A stretch of 64,000 nt of DNA from Burkholderia humptydooensis (GTDB taxonomy: Bacteria; Pseudomonadota; Gammaproteobacteria; Burkholderiales; Burkholderiaceae). The notes beneath the pieces are model-generated. The model was given only the letters and a program-made list of their open reading frames with translations, searched no databases and was not told the origin of the DNA. The position numbers and the translations under genes are program-made. Location of the stretch: positions 2,232,001 to 2,296,000 of the forward strand of contig NZ_CP013380.1 of the NCBI RefSeq assembly GCF_001513745.1, in the 5' to 3' direction. Below, piece after piece: positions 8,312 through 17,068 of this stretch (positions are counted from its first letter, which is position 1; every line of letters begins with the position of its first letter).

Positions 8312-9818
8312 GATTCGCTCCGCGTACGTCTGAAGTCGCATAAGTCATCACCGTGCTCGGCTCGATCGCGCCGCCGTCGAGCACCGCCTCGATGCGCCCC
8401 TGCCGGAACACCGCGACGCGGTCGCACATGCCGACGATCTCCGGCAGCTCGCTCGAGATCAGCACGATCGAATAGCCGCGCGCGGTCAGCTCGCGCATCA
8501 ATTGGTAGATCTCCGCCTTCGCGCCGATGTCGATGCCGCGCGTCGGCTCGTCGAAGATCAGGATCCGCGTGTGGTGATTGAGCCAGCGCGCGATGACGAC
8601 CTTCTGCTGGTTGCCGCCCGACAGCGTGTCGACGCGCGTCTGCGGCGTCGGCGCCTTCACGCCGAGCCGCCGCATCAGCTCGAGCGTCGTGCGCGTCTCG
8701 GCCGCCGCGTCGACGAGCCAGCGCAGGCTGCGGTGCTTGCCGAGATTGTTGATCGCGACGTTGTGCCGGATCGAGAACCCGGTGATGAGCCCTTCCGTCT
8801 TGCGGCTCTCCGGCAGGAGGCCGATGCCCGCGGCGAGCGCGTCGGCGGGGTCGGCGAAGCGCACCGCGCGGCCGCGCACGCGCATGCGCCGCACGCGCGC
8901 GGGCTTCGCGCCGATCAGCGCGAGCGCGCTCGACGTGCGCCCGGAGCCGACGAGGCCCGCGAAGCCGAGAATCTCGCCTTCGCGCAGCGTGAAGCGGTTC
9001 ACGGGCCCGTTCTCGCGCACCTGCAGCGCGTCCACTTCGAGCACGGGCGCGGCATCGCGCGCGAGACGCGGCTTCGGCGGAAAGCTGTTCTCGATGCGCC
9101 GGCCCACCATCATCTCGACGAGCGCGCCGACGTCGGTGCGCGCGACGTCGGTCGCGCCGACGTACTGCCCGTCGCGCAGCACGGTGATCCGGTCGCACAC
9201 CTCGAAGATCTCGTCGAGATGGTGCGAGATGAAGATCATCGCGACGCCCTGGCGCTTCAACTCGCGCATCACGCCGAACAGGTGCGCGGCCTCGGCGGGC
9301 GTGAGCGTCGCGGTCGGCTCGTCGAGGATCAGGACCCGCGCGTCGAGCGACAGCGCCTTGCCGATCTCGACGAACTGCTGCTGCGCGACCGACAGCTCGC
9401 GCACCGGCGCCGCCAGATCGATCGCCACGCGAAGCCGCGCGAAGATGTCCGCCGCGGCGCGGCGCATCCGCGCGCGCTCGCGCAGCCCGAGCCGGCCGCG
9501 CCACTCGCGGCCGAGGAACAGGTTGTCGACCGCGTTCAGGTCCGGAATCAGGCTGAACTCCTGAAACACGATGCCGACGCCCGCCGCGATCGCGTCGTGA
9601 TAGTTCGCGAAGCGCCGCGGCTCGCCGTCGATCGTGATCGTGCCTTCGTCGGGCTGATGGATGCCGCAGAGAATCTTCATCAGCGTCGACTTGCCCGCGC
9701 CGTTCTCGCCGAGCAGCGCGTGAATCTCGCCGCGCGCGACGCGCAGATCGATCCCTTGCAGCGCGACGACGCCCGGAAACCGCTTCGTGATGCCGGTGAG
9801 CGCCAGTATCGTGTCCAT
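8298..9818 (-). CDS. Sugar ABC transporter ATP-binding protein (RbsA/MglA type)
   Basis: 506 residues, the duplicated-ATPase architecture of CUT2 importers. First half: Walker [10 protein letters not shown] near residue 38, [16 protein letters not shown], Walker [13 protein letters not shown]. Second half: degenerate Walker [11 protein letters not shown], signature [15 protein letters not shown], Walker [13 protein letters not shown]. The ATG at 9818 has GAGGAAG a few nt upstream and the usual family N-terminus ([13 protein letters not shown]). A farther ATG at 9893 would add 25 low-complexity residues. The partner permease just downstream is broken. Confidence 0.92.
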   Translation of the reverse strand: MDTILALTGITKRFPGVVALQGIDLRVARGEIHALLGENGAGKSTLMKILCGIHQPDEGTITIDGEPRRFANYHDAIAAGVGIVFQEFSLIPDLNAVDNLFLGREWRGRLGLRERARMRRAAADIFARLRVAIDLAAPVRELSVAQQQFVEIGKALSLDARVLILDEPTATLTPAEAAHLFGVMRELKRQGVAMIFISHHLDEIFEVCDRITVLRDGQYVGATDVARTDVGALVEMMVGRRIENSFPPKPRLARDAAPVLEVDALQVRENGPVNRFTLREGEILGFAGLVGSGRTSSALALIGAKPARVRRMRVRGRAVRFADPADALAAGIGLLPESRKTEGLITGFSIRHNVAINNLGKHRSLRWLVDAAAETRTTLELMRRLGVKAPTPQTRVDTLSGGNQQKVVIARWLNHHTRILIFDEPTRGIDIGAKAEIYQLMRELTARGYSIVLISSELPEIVGMCDRVAVFRQGRIEAVLDGGAIEPSTVMTYATSDVRGANHEHA

Positions 9819-9919
9819 TGCTTCCTCGCTCGCGCGCGCCGCGCCCGCCACCGCCTCCATCGCGGCGCGGCGCGCGTCGCCCGCTTCGTTCATGCCGTCG
9901 GCCTCGCGGCCGCGCCGGC

Positions 9920-10867
9920 TCACCAACTGAAGGTCTTCGCGTTGTCCTTGTCGATCAGCTTCACGTCGACCGGAATCGCCTTCGGCACATTGGCGCCCCA
10001 CTTCTTCGCGAGCCCGATGCCGATCGCGAGGCGAATCTGGTCGCGCGGGAACTGCGCGGACGTTTCGATGAACTTCGAGTTCGGCTTCCGCATCGCGGCG
10101 ATCGCCTCCGGCGCGCCGTCGACGCTCGTGAGCCGGATGTCCTTGCCCGACGCCTCGATCGCGGACAGCGCGCCCATCGAGCCGCCGTCGTTGACGCTGA
10201 AGACGCCCTTGAGCAACGGATGCGCCTGGATCATGTTCTCGGTGACGGTGAGCGCGCTCGCGCGCTCCTGCTTGCCGTTCTGCACGTCGACGATCTTCAC
10301 GTTCGGGAATTTCGCGAGCGCCGCGCGGCAGCCGCGCACGCGCTCGAGAATCGGCACGACGGCAATGCCGTCGAGGATCGCGACTTCGCCGCTGCCGCCG
10401 ATCGCCTTCGCGAGGTAGTCGCACGACATCGCGCCCGCGTCGAAATTCTTCGAGCCGACGAACGCATCGACCGGGCCGTTCGCGTTCGCGTCCACCGCGA
10501 CGACGACCGCGCCCGCTTTCTTCGCCGACACCACGGCCGACTGGATGCCCGTCGAATCGGTCGGATTCACGAGCAGGATGTCGATCTTCTTCTGCAGCAT
10601 GTCCTCGACGTCGCTCACCTGCTTGCTGACGTCGTGATGCGCGTCGGTGACGATCACCTGCGCGCCGATCGACGCGGCCGCTTCGTTGAGCGCCTTTTGC
10701 ATCGTCACGAAGTACGGGTTGTTCAGCTCCTGGAACGTCATGCCGATCTTCAGCGGCGCCGCATGCGCGATGCCTGCGGCGCCGAGCGCGATCGAAAGCG
10801 CCGCGGCGCGCAGCGCGCGGGCGGCCCGGTTGCCGGAAGCCGGCGTCGACAAAGCGGTGTCCATCAT
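9920..10867 (-). CDS. Periplasmic sugar-binding protein (CUT2/RbsB type)
   Basis: 315 residues. Signal peptide of about 36 residues with the hydrophobic run [15 protein letters not shown] before the mature start APLKIGMTF. Type I periplasmic-binding fold: [53 protein letters not shown]. It would deliver a sugar or sugar alcohol to the ABC importer encoded next. It begins 102 nt after the AraC regulator gene; an operon promoter could lie there but no clear one was seen. Confidence 0.9.
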   Translation of the reverse strand: MMDTALSTPASGNRAARALRAAALSIALGAAGIAHAAPLKIGMTFQELNNPYFVTMQKALNEAAASIGAQVIVTDAHHDVSKQVSDVEDMLQKKIDILLVNPTDSTGIQSAVVSAKKAGAVVVAVDANANGPVDAFVGSKNFDAGAMSCDYLAKAIGGSGEVAILDGIAVVPILERVRGCRAALAKFPNVKIVDVQNGKQERASALTVTENMIQAHPLLKGVFSVNDGGSMGALSAIEASGKDIRLTSVDGAPEAIAAMRKPNSKFIETSAQFPRDQIRLAIGIGLAKKWGANVPKAIPVDVKLIDKDNAKTFSW

Positions 10868-10969
10868 GGTTGTCTCCGTTTTCTAGGTATGAGCGCGCCC
10901 CGCGCGCCGCGAGAGCGGCGCGCGGCGTGACGCGTTTTGGGCTGGGTTGCTCGGGAACGCGGGCCGGCT

Positions 10970-11959
10970 TCAGCCGGACAGCAGGATTTCGGGGGGCGGC
11001 CGAGCGTTGCCGCGCGCCTGCGCGGCGGGCACGATCGCCGGCGCGCCGGCGATGCCCGCGCCGCGCTTCGCGGCCGCCTCCGACGCATCGCGGCTCGCGT
11101 CGTTCAGCGCCTGATAGCGGCGAAAGCGCGACGGCGACATGCCCTTCACCGCGAGGAACTGACGATTGAAGTTCGACAGATTGTTGAAGCCGCTCCTGAA
11201 GCAGATGTCGGTGATGCTCGCGTCGCCGTCCATCAGCAACTGGCACGCGAGATTGATCCGCATCCGGTTCACGTACTGGACGAACGGCAAGCCGGTGTGC
11301 CGGCGGAAGTAATGCGAGAACGCGCTCACGCTCTGCCCGGCGAGCCGCGCGAGGTCGGTCTCGCGCAATTCGTTCGCGAGGTTCTTGCCGATGTACGCAA
11401 GCACGTGGTTGATGCGGGTCGACGCGAAGGTCGACGCATCGGCTTCATACGCGGGGCTCGCGAGCAGCTCGCGGTCGGTCGCGTCGACGAGGATCTGCAG
11501 CATCGACAGGAACAGCACGATGCGACGCAGCCCGCGCGCGTGGATCAGCTCGGCGAAAAGCGGCCGGATCGCCTCGCTCGTGCGCGCGCCGAACTGCACG
11601 CCGCGGCGCGCGTCCGCGAGAAGCCCCTCGATGTGCCGCCATTCGGTGAAGCTGTCCGCGCAGCGCGACACGAACGCCTGGTCGAACTGCACGACGAGAT
11701 TGCGCTCGGCGATCGTCTTGCCTTCCGGCACGTCGCTCACCCAGTTGTGCGGCAGGTTCGGTCCCATCAACACGAGGTTGCCGGGGCCGAAGCCGCCGAC
11801 GTAATCGCCGACGAACATCTGGCCCGTCGTCTCGACGATCAGATGCACTTCGAACTCCGGATGGAAGTGCCACCGCACGGTGCGGTACGGATAGCCATGC
11901 GACCACGCCTTGAACGACTCGCCACGGCGCACGTCGACGACTTCGAGATCGGGCTGCAC
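10970..11959 (-). CDS. AraC-family transcriptional regulator of the polyol operon
   Basis: 329 residues. GTG start at 11959 with a good AGGAGGAGC ribosome site directly upstream. N-terminal cupin-like sensor ([28 protein letters not shown]) and two C-terminal helix-turn-helix motifs ([20 protein letters not shown] and [20 protein letters not shown]). It is the first gene of the minus-strand polyol set and presumably activates it in response to the substrate. It is divergent from the capistruin operon, separated by 501 nt. Nothing in the sequence links it to capA. Confidence 0.88.
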   Translation of the reverse strand: MQPDLEVVDVRRGESFKAWSHGYPYRTVRWHFHPEFEVHLIVETTGQMFVGDYVGGFGPGNLVLMGPNLPHNWVSDVPEGKTIAERNLVVQFDQAFVSRCADSFTEWRHIEGLLADARRGVQFGARTSEAIRPLFAELIHARGLRRIVLFLSMLQILVDATDRELLASPAYEADASTFASTRINHVLAYIGKNLANELRETDLARLAGQSVSAFSHYFRRHTGLPFVQYVNRMRINLACQLLMDGDASITDICFRSGFNNLSNFNRQFLAVKGMSPSRFRRYQALNDASRDASEAAAKRGAGIAGAPAIVPAAQARGNARPPPEILLSG

Positions 11960-12460
11960 ACGCTCCTCCTGTTCTCCAGACCACGGCGCGCGCGCCGCTC
12001 CTTCGATGCGGCGGGGCGCTCGGCAACGCGCTCCGCCGTTCGTTTTGTGTAGTGCGAACGATAGTCGCCGGCCATCCGGCCGGCCACTAAAAATCAGACA
12101 CCGGGCTGGTATTTTTTTGAATCCGGACGAATGCGGAGGCCGGATGCGTCAAATTTGGTGCGAAGCAGCAGGTCCTGCGCGCATCCGGCGGCGCGATCAG
12201 CGGAACCCGATGCGGGCAATGCGGGATTTATTCCGCTTCCAAATTCATGAATCAAGCCGACAAATCACGATTTCACTTTTTCGATAAAGATAAATCGTTC
12301 ATTCAAGATAAATTCCGCAATGCCGGGATATAAAATTACCCACGGCGAGAAAAGAATATTCCGATTGAATTTCTTTCCGGGCGATGCTATAAACCTAACG
12401 CCGGCTACCTTACTATCATGAAAGGCGGTTGGCTCACTCGATATTTTTTAGGAGATTGAA
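11960..12460. other. Divergent intergenic region between the AraC regulator and capA
   Basis: 501 nt without a convincing gene. The half nearest capA (about 12230-12460) is much more AT-rich than the rest of the window and carries the capA promoter and ribosome site. The left half should carry the regulator promoter; no clear elements were seen there. Confidence 0.6.
12365..12393 (+). promoter_or_regulatory. Putative sigma-70 promoter of capABCD
   Basis: TTGAAT (12365-12370) and TATAAA (12388-12393) are separated by 17 nt, an optimal spacing. Transcription would start near 12400, about 60 nt before the capA ATG. It lies in an AT-rich island. Confidence 0.55.
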
Positions 12461-12604
12461 ATGGTTCGACTTTTGGCGAAGCTGCTTCGTTCGACGATCC
12501 ACGGCTCCAACGGCGTCAGCCTGGACGCGGTTTCCTCGACGCACGGCACCCCGGGTTTCCAAACCCCGGATGCCCGCGTGATTTCGCGTTTCGGGTTCAA
12601 TTAA
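12461..12604 (+). CDS. capA: Capistruin lasso-peptide precursor CapA
   Basis: 47 residues, ATG at 12461 with AGGAG at 12450-12454. It has a 28-residue leader ending in STH and a 19-residue core GTPGFQTPDARVISRFGFN, identical to capistruin of B. thailandensis E264. Known chemistry: the amino group of core Gly1 is joined to the side chain of Asp9 to make a nine-residue ring threaded by the tail, held by Arg11/Arg15. The leader has the conserved Thr at position -2 (Thr27), which proteobacterial maturation enzymes require. Mature capistruin inhibits bacterial RNA polymerase. A hairpin separates this gene from capB and may keep precursor expression above that of the enzymes. Confidence 0.98.
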   Translation: MVRLLAKLLRSTIHGSNGVSLDAVSSTHGTPGFQTPDARVISRFGFN

Positions 12605-12642
12605 GTCGCGCCTCGTGCCCGACTGAGTAGCGCTTCATGAAG

Positions 12643-12667
12643 CTGGTGGGGCATTTTGCCCCACCAG
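12643..12667 (+). terminator. Perfect stem-loop between capA and capB (attenuator or mRNA stabiliser)
   Basis: CTGGTGGGGC (12643-12652), loop ATTTT, GCCCCACCAG (12658-12667): a 10-bp perfect stem with a 5-nt loop, 38 nt after the capA stop and 11 nt before capB. It is not followed by a T-run, so partial termination or 3'-end protection of the capA message is more likely than complete termination. Confidence 0.7.
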
Positions 12668-12678
12668 AATAAATAGTC

Positions 12679-13395
12679 ATGACACCAGCCAACCATTGCC
12701 ATATTGCAGTATTCGATCAGGCGATCGTCGCGCTCGATATGCAACGGTCGCGTTATTTTCTTTATGACGAGGCATGCGCGAAGGCTTTTGCCGACCATTA
12801 TCTGGATTTCAAGCCGCTCGATGCGCCGCATGCATTGAAGCCGTTGATATCCGACCGGATCGTCGCCGCCGAATCGCCGGCGTCCGCCCCGGGCCGCATT
12901 GCCGATTACCGCGGGTGGGCGTTCGACACGTTCGATTCGGGCGTCTGGGGAAGCCGCACGCTCGGCGAACGAAGCGCGTCCGGCTTCGAGTGGCTGCCGT
13001 TCTGGCGCATCGTGCGAAGCGCGGTGTCGCTCAAGATCCGCGGCTTTCACGCGCTCTCGTTGCTCGATCGGCTTGATGCGCGCGCCGGGCAAGGCGCGCG
13101 TGCCGGCGACGCCCCGTCTCGCACGATCGAGCGCTATCTGCGCGCGTCGATCTGGTCGCCCATTCGCATCACGTGCCTGCAAATGTCGTTCGCGCTCGCC
13201 ACACACCTGAGACGGGAGAACGTGCCCGCTCAACTGGTGATCGGCGTGAGGCCGATGCCGTTCGTCGCCCATGCATGGGTCGAGGTCGACGGGCGCGTGT
13301 GCGGCGACGAACCGGAGCTGAAAAAGAGCTATGGCGAAATCTATCGGACGCCTCGACATGACGAACGCGCCGCCCCGTTCGGGCTGGCGGCTTGA
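12679..13395 (+). CDS. capB: Lasso-peptide leader peptidase CapB with fused recognition domain
   Basis: 238 residues. The C-terminal half is a transglutaminase-like cysteine protease: Cys166 (RITCLQMSFALA), His198 (FVAHAWVEVDG) and Asp210 (GRVCGDEPELK). The spacings of 32 and 12 residues equal those of the McjB triad. The N-terminal part of roughly 85 residues corresponds to the precursor-recognition (RRE) domain that proteobacterial B proteins carry fused. It should bind the CapA leader and cleave after His28 with ATP-dependent help from CapC. The coding end overlaps the start of capC. Confidence 0.95.
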   Translation: MTPANHCHIAVFDQAIVALDMQRSRYFLYDEACAKAFADHYLDFKPLDAPHALKPLISDRIVAAESPASAPGRIADYRGWAFDTFDSGVWGSRTLGERSASGFEWLPFWRIVRSAVSLKIRGFHALSLLDRLDARAGQGARAGDAPSRTIERYLRASIWSPIRITCLQMSFALATHLRRENVPAQLVIGVRPMPFVAHAWVEVDGRVCGDEPELKKSYGEIYRTPRHDERAAPFGLAA

Positions 13396-15064
13396 ACGTC
13401 GCGCTTGGACGAACGCGCACGGGTATCGCGAATGGCTGTCCTGCGCGGCCGGCCCCGACCGGCCGATCGGCGTGACGCTGCTCGAAGCCGACGGCCCCGG
13501 CCGCGCGTACCTGCGCGACGCGCACTCGAGCCTCGTGCGCTCGCTCGCGCGCGCCCGCACGTTGCCGGACGCGCGCGACGCCGTCACACGCTCCGTCTGG
13601 GGCGCGTACCTTCTCGTGCTCGACGAGGCGGCGACCGGCCGCCGCCTGTTCATGCCCGATCCGCTGCATTCGGTCCGGCTCTATTACCGGACGGGCGAGC
13701 ACGGGCGCGTCGACGTCGATCCACAGGCGGCGAACCTGCTCGATCGCGGGCCGATCGACTGGAACCTCGATTACCTGATCGAATTCGCGTGCACGCAGTT
13801 CGGTCCGCTCGACGAAACGCCGTTCGCGTCGATCCGCGTCGTGCCGCCCGGATGCGCGCTTATCGTCGACGCCGACGGACGATGCGCGATCGAGCGCGCG
13901 TGGCTGCCGCGCGCGCCGGCCGCGGACGACATCCGCGCATCGTGCGCGGCGGCGCTCGACGACGTCTATTCGAGCATCGCGCGCAGCCACCCGAGCGTGT
14001 GCGCCGCGCTGTCGGGCGGCGTCGATTCGTCCGCGGGCGCGATCTTCCTGCGCAAGGCGCTCGGCGCGAACGCGCCGCTCGCCGCCGTCCATCTGTTCTC
14101 CACGTCGTCGCCCGACTGCTACGAGCGGGACATGGCGGCGCGCGTCGCCGATTCGATCGGCGCGGCGCTCATCTGCCTCGACATCGATCGTCATTTGCCG
14201 TTCTCCGAGCGGATCGTGCAGACTCCGCCCGCCGCGCTGAGCCAGGACATGCTGTTTCTCGGCATCGACCGGGCGGTGTCAAACGCGATCGGTCCGTCGT
14301 CGGTGCTGCTCGAGGGCCAGGGCGGCGATCTGCTGTTCAAGGCGGTGCCCGACGCGAACGCGGTGCTCGACGCGCTTCGCGCCAAGGGATGGTCGTTCGC
14401 GCTGCGCACGGCGGAAAAGCTCGCGGTGCTTCACAACGATTCGATTCCGCGCATCCTGCTGATGGCGGCGAAGATCGCGCTGAGAAGGCGGCTGTTCGGA
14501 CAGGACACGTCGGCGTCGGAGCGGGCGCTGTCCGGGCTGTTCGCGTCGCACGCGCCGCGCGCGGCGGCCGAGATCCCGCGCCGGCGCGCGCCGCTCGACG
14601 AGTCGATCTCGGTGCTCGACCGGTTCGTGTCGATCATGACGCCCGTCACCGACGCCGCGTACACGCGCCGGCTCAATCCGTATCTCGCGCAACCGGTCGT
14701 CGAGGCGACGTTCGGCCTGCGCAGCTACGACAGCTTCGATCACCGCAACGACCGGATCGTGCTGCGCGAGATCGCGTCGGCGCACACCCCCGTCGACGTG
14801 CTGTGGCGCAGGACCAAGGGATCGTTCGGCATCGGCTTCGTGAAGGGTATCGTGTCGCACTACGACGCATTCCGCGAGCTGATCCGCGACGGCGTGCTGA
14901 TGCGAAGCGGCAAGCTCGACGAAGCCGAGCTCGCGCGCGCGCTCAAGGCGGTGCGCGTCGGACAGAACGCGGCCGCGATCAGTCTAGCGCTCGTCGGATG
15001 CGTGGAGATTTTTTGCGCGTCCTGGCAGAATTTCGTGACGAACCGGCGCGCCGCGGTATGCTGA
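13331..15064 (+). CDS. capC: Lasso-peptide macrolactam synthetase CapC (asparagine-synthetase-like)
   Basis: 577 residues from the ATG at 13331; an alternative ATG at 13358 would give 568. Both overlap capB, and GAG stands 5-7 nt before the first. The C-terminal half is an asparagine-synthetase B ATP-pyrophosphatase domain with the PP-loop SGGVDSS at residues 228-234. The N-terminal part is glutaminase-like but has no catalytic Cys2, as usual for lasso cyclases, which use the free N-terminus of the core peptide rather than ammonia. It should adenylate core Asp9 and close the isopeptide bond to Gly1. Confidence 0.94.
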   Translation: MAKSIGRLDMTNAPPRSGWRLERRAWTNAHGYREWLSCAAGPDRPIGVTLLEADGPGRAYLRDAHSSLVRSLARARTLPDARDAVTRSVWGAYLLVLDEAATGRRLFMPDPLHSVRLYYRTGEHGRVDVDPQAANLLDRGPIDWNLDYLIEFACTQFGPLDETPFASIRVVPPGCALIVDADGRCAIERAWLPRAPAADDIRASCAAALDDVYSSIARSHPSVCAALSGGVDSSAGAIFLRKALGANAPLAAVHLFSTSSPDCYERDMAARVADSIGAALICLDIDRHLPFSERIVQTPPAALSQDMLFLGIDRAVSNAIGPSSVLLEGQGGDLLFKAVPDANAVLDALRAKGWSFALRTAEKLAVLHNDSIPRILLMAAKIALRRRLFGQDTSASERALSGLFASHAPRAAAEIPRRRAPLDESISVLDRFVSIMTPVTDAAYTRRLNPYLAQPVVEATFGLRSYDSFDHRNDRIVLREIASAHTPVDVLWRRTKGSFGIGFVKGIVSHYDAFRELIRDGVLMRSGKLDEAELARALKAVRVGQNAAAISLALVGCVEIFCASWQNFVTNRRAAVC

Positions 15065-15182
15065 CGAACCGTCTCGCCGCCCTCCCGACGGCGCGCGTGC
15101 GGCCGCATCCGGTCCCGCCGCGCGCCGGAACCGGGCCCTCCCCATTCGAAACGCCGGCTTGCCGGCCCGATCGCGAATCGAC

Positions 15183-16958
15183 ATGAAGCTTGCTGCGCTA
15201 CGCTCGTTGGCGGACGTCGTCCGCCTGATGGTCGACAAGGAAACGAAGGCGAGAAAGCTGATCGTCGCCGGCGTGCTGATCGAGGCGCTGACATCGGCCT
15301 TCATGCTGCTCGGCCCGGTTGCGCTGAAGCTCGCGGTCGACGAGATGTCGCGCGCGCAGTTCGACGCGGCGAAGGCTTCCGTCGATATCGTGCTGTTCGC
15401 CGTGCTCTGGTCCGCGTCCGCGGTCTCGTCGGTCGCGCTGCTCGCATACACCGGCAAGATCGTCCACGCCACGTCGAATACGCTGCTGCGCCGCGCGCTG
15501 CATGCGCAACTGCCGGCGCTCGCGAGCCGCGCGTCGAGCGACAGCGGCTACGTGCAGGGCCTTCTCGAGCGCCTGCCGTACAGCCTGCAGGTGATCATCG
15601 AAGGCGTGCTGTGGAAGATCGCGCCCGTGGCGATCCAGCTCGTCGTCGCGATCGTGCTGATCGCGCTGCTCGTGCCGCTCCGGTACGCGGCGATCCTGTT
15701 TGCCGTGCTGGCCGCCTACTTCGTGTTTTCTCACTTGTCGGCCGAGCAGTACGAGAACAGCGCGGCGGCGACGAACGAGGCGGCGGGCGCGCTGTCGGCC
15801 GCGCTCGGCGACGTGCTGGCGAATGCGCCGCGCGTCGTCTACAACGGCGCGGTGCCGCAGGAAATCGACTACGTCGCGACGCGCGCCGTCGCGCGCCTCG
15901 ATGTCGACTGGCGCCGGTCGTGGCTGCTCACGCGCGCGGCCGCCTGTCAGTACGGCATCATCGCGCTCGGCATGGCGGCGATGTTCGTGCTGTGCGTGCG
16001 CGACATCGCCGCCCACCGGATCACGCTCGGCGATTTCATGCTGCTGCAGACGTACGTGCTGCAGTTCGCGCTGCCGCTCGGCGCGTACGGATTCGTGCTT
16101 CGCCAGGCGGGCGCGGCGCTCGCGAACGTGCGCGAAGCGCTCGCGATCGCGCCGCGCGCGGGCGGCGGCGGCGGCGGCGGCGACGGCGGCGCGCGCGCGC
16201 TTGCGCGCCCGGGCGGCTCGGCCGCGCACATCGCGGTGCGCCGGCTCGCGTTTGCCCGGGCGGGGCGCTTCTCGATCGAGCCGATGTCGTTCGATCTGCC
16301 GGCGGGCAGCTACACGGCGATCGTCGGGCACAACGGCTCGGGCAAGTCCACGCTCGCGAAGATCGTCGCCGGGCTGCTGCCGCCCGACGACGGCGCCGTC
16401 GCGTATGACGGCGTCGACCTGTACAGCGTCGGCGACGACGCGCGCCGCCGCTTCGCGCTGTACGTCCCGCAGGACGTCGCGCTCCTGAACCGCTCGCTGC
16501 GGGAAAACGTCCGCTACCACCCGTCGACGCTCACCGACATCGACGCAACCCGGCTGCTCGAGCGCCTCGCGTTCCACAAGGACGGCCGGCGCGTCGATCT
16601 CGACGGCGACGTCGGCGAAGGCGGCGCGCGCCTGTCGGGCGGCCAGGTGCAGAAGGTCGAGCTCGTCCGGCTGATGGGCGTCGACGTTCCCGCGATCGTC
16701 CTCGACGAAACGACGTCGGGGCTCGACCCGCACAGCGACACGCTCGGCATCGCGATGCTGCGCGAGCGCCTCGGCAAGCGGACGACGCTCGTGCTGATCA
16801 CCCACCGGATCGCGAACGTCGAGGCGGCCGACCAGGTGCTGTTCCTGTCCGGAGGCCGGCTCGTCGCGGCGGGCCCGCACCGGCGCCTCATCGATACGTG
16901 CGACGAATACCGGACGTTCTGGCGCCGCCAGCCCGAGCACGCCGACGCGAAGGCATGA
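15183..16958 (+). CDS. capD: Capistruin ABC exporter and immunity protein CapD
   Basis: 591 residues from the ATG at 15183, 118 nt after capC. It is a half-transporter: N-terminal membrane domain with about six hydrophobic segments (for instance AFMLLGPVALKLAV and VAIQLVVAIVLIALLVPL), then an ATPase with Walker A GHNGSGKST (about residues 382-390), signature LSGGQVQKVEL and Walker B AIVLDETTSG. It should dimerise and export the lasso peptide, giving self-protection. A glycine/alanine-rich linker encoded by GGC repeats near 16160-16190 joins the two domains. Confidence 0.94.
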   Translation: MKLAALRSLADVVRLMVDKETKARKLIVAGVLIEALTSAFMLLGPVALKLAVDEMSRAQFDAAKASVDIVLFAVLWSASAVSSVALLAYTGKIVHATSNTLLRRALHAQLPALASRASSDSGYVQGLLERLPYSLQVIIEGVLWKIAPVAIQLVVAIVLIALLVPLRYAAILFAVLAAYFVFSHLSAEQYENSAAATNEAAGALSAALGDVLANAPRVVYNGAVPQEIDYVATRAVARLDVDWRRSWLLTRAAACQYGIIALGMAAMFVLCVRDIAAHRITLGDFMLLQTYVLQFALPLGAYGFVLRQAGAALANVREALAIAPRAGGGGGGGDGGARALARPGGSAAHIAVRRLAFARAGRFSIEPMSFDLPAGSYTAIVGHNGSGKSTLAKIVAGLLPPDDGAVAYDGVDLYSVGDDARRRFALYVPQDVALLNRSLRENVRYHPSTLTDIDATRLLERLAFHKDGRRVDLDGDVGEGGARLSGGQVQKVELVRLMGVDVPAIVLDETTSGLDPHSDTLGIAMLRERLGKRTTLVLITHRIANVEAADQVLFLSGGRLVAAGPHRRLIDTCDEYRTFWRRQPEHADAKA

Positions 16959-17068
16959 CGCGCGGCCGTCCGCGCGATCCGGCGGCGCCGGCCGACCGCT
17001 TCGTCATTTCATGCGAACCAGGACGACCGGCAGGCGATCGCCGTCGATGAACACGCGCGTCGACGCGT

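Noticed and set aside
10970..11959. AraC regulator as the controller of capistruin genes
   Set aside because: It is co-oriented with the polyol operon and 500 nt from capA; no binding site for it was seen at the capA promoter.
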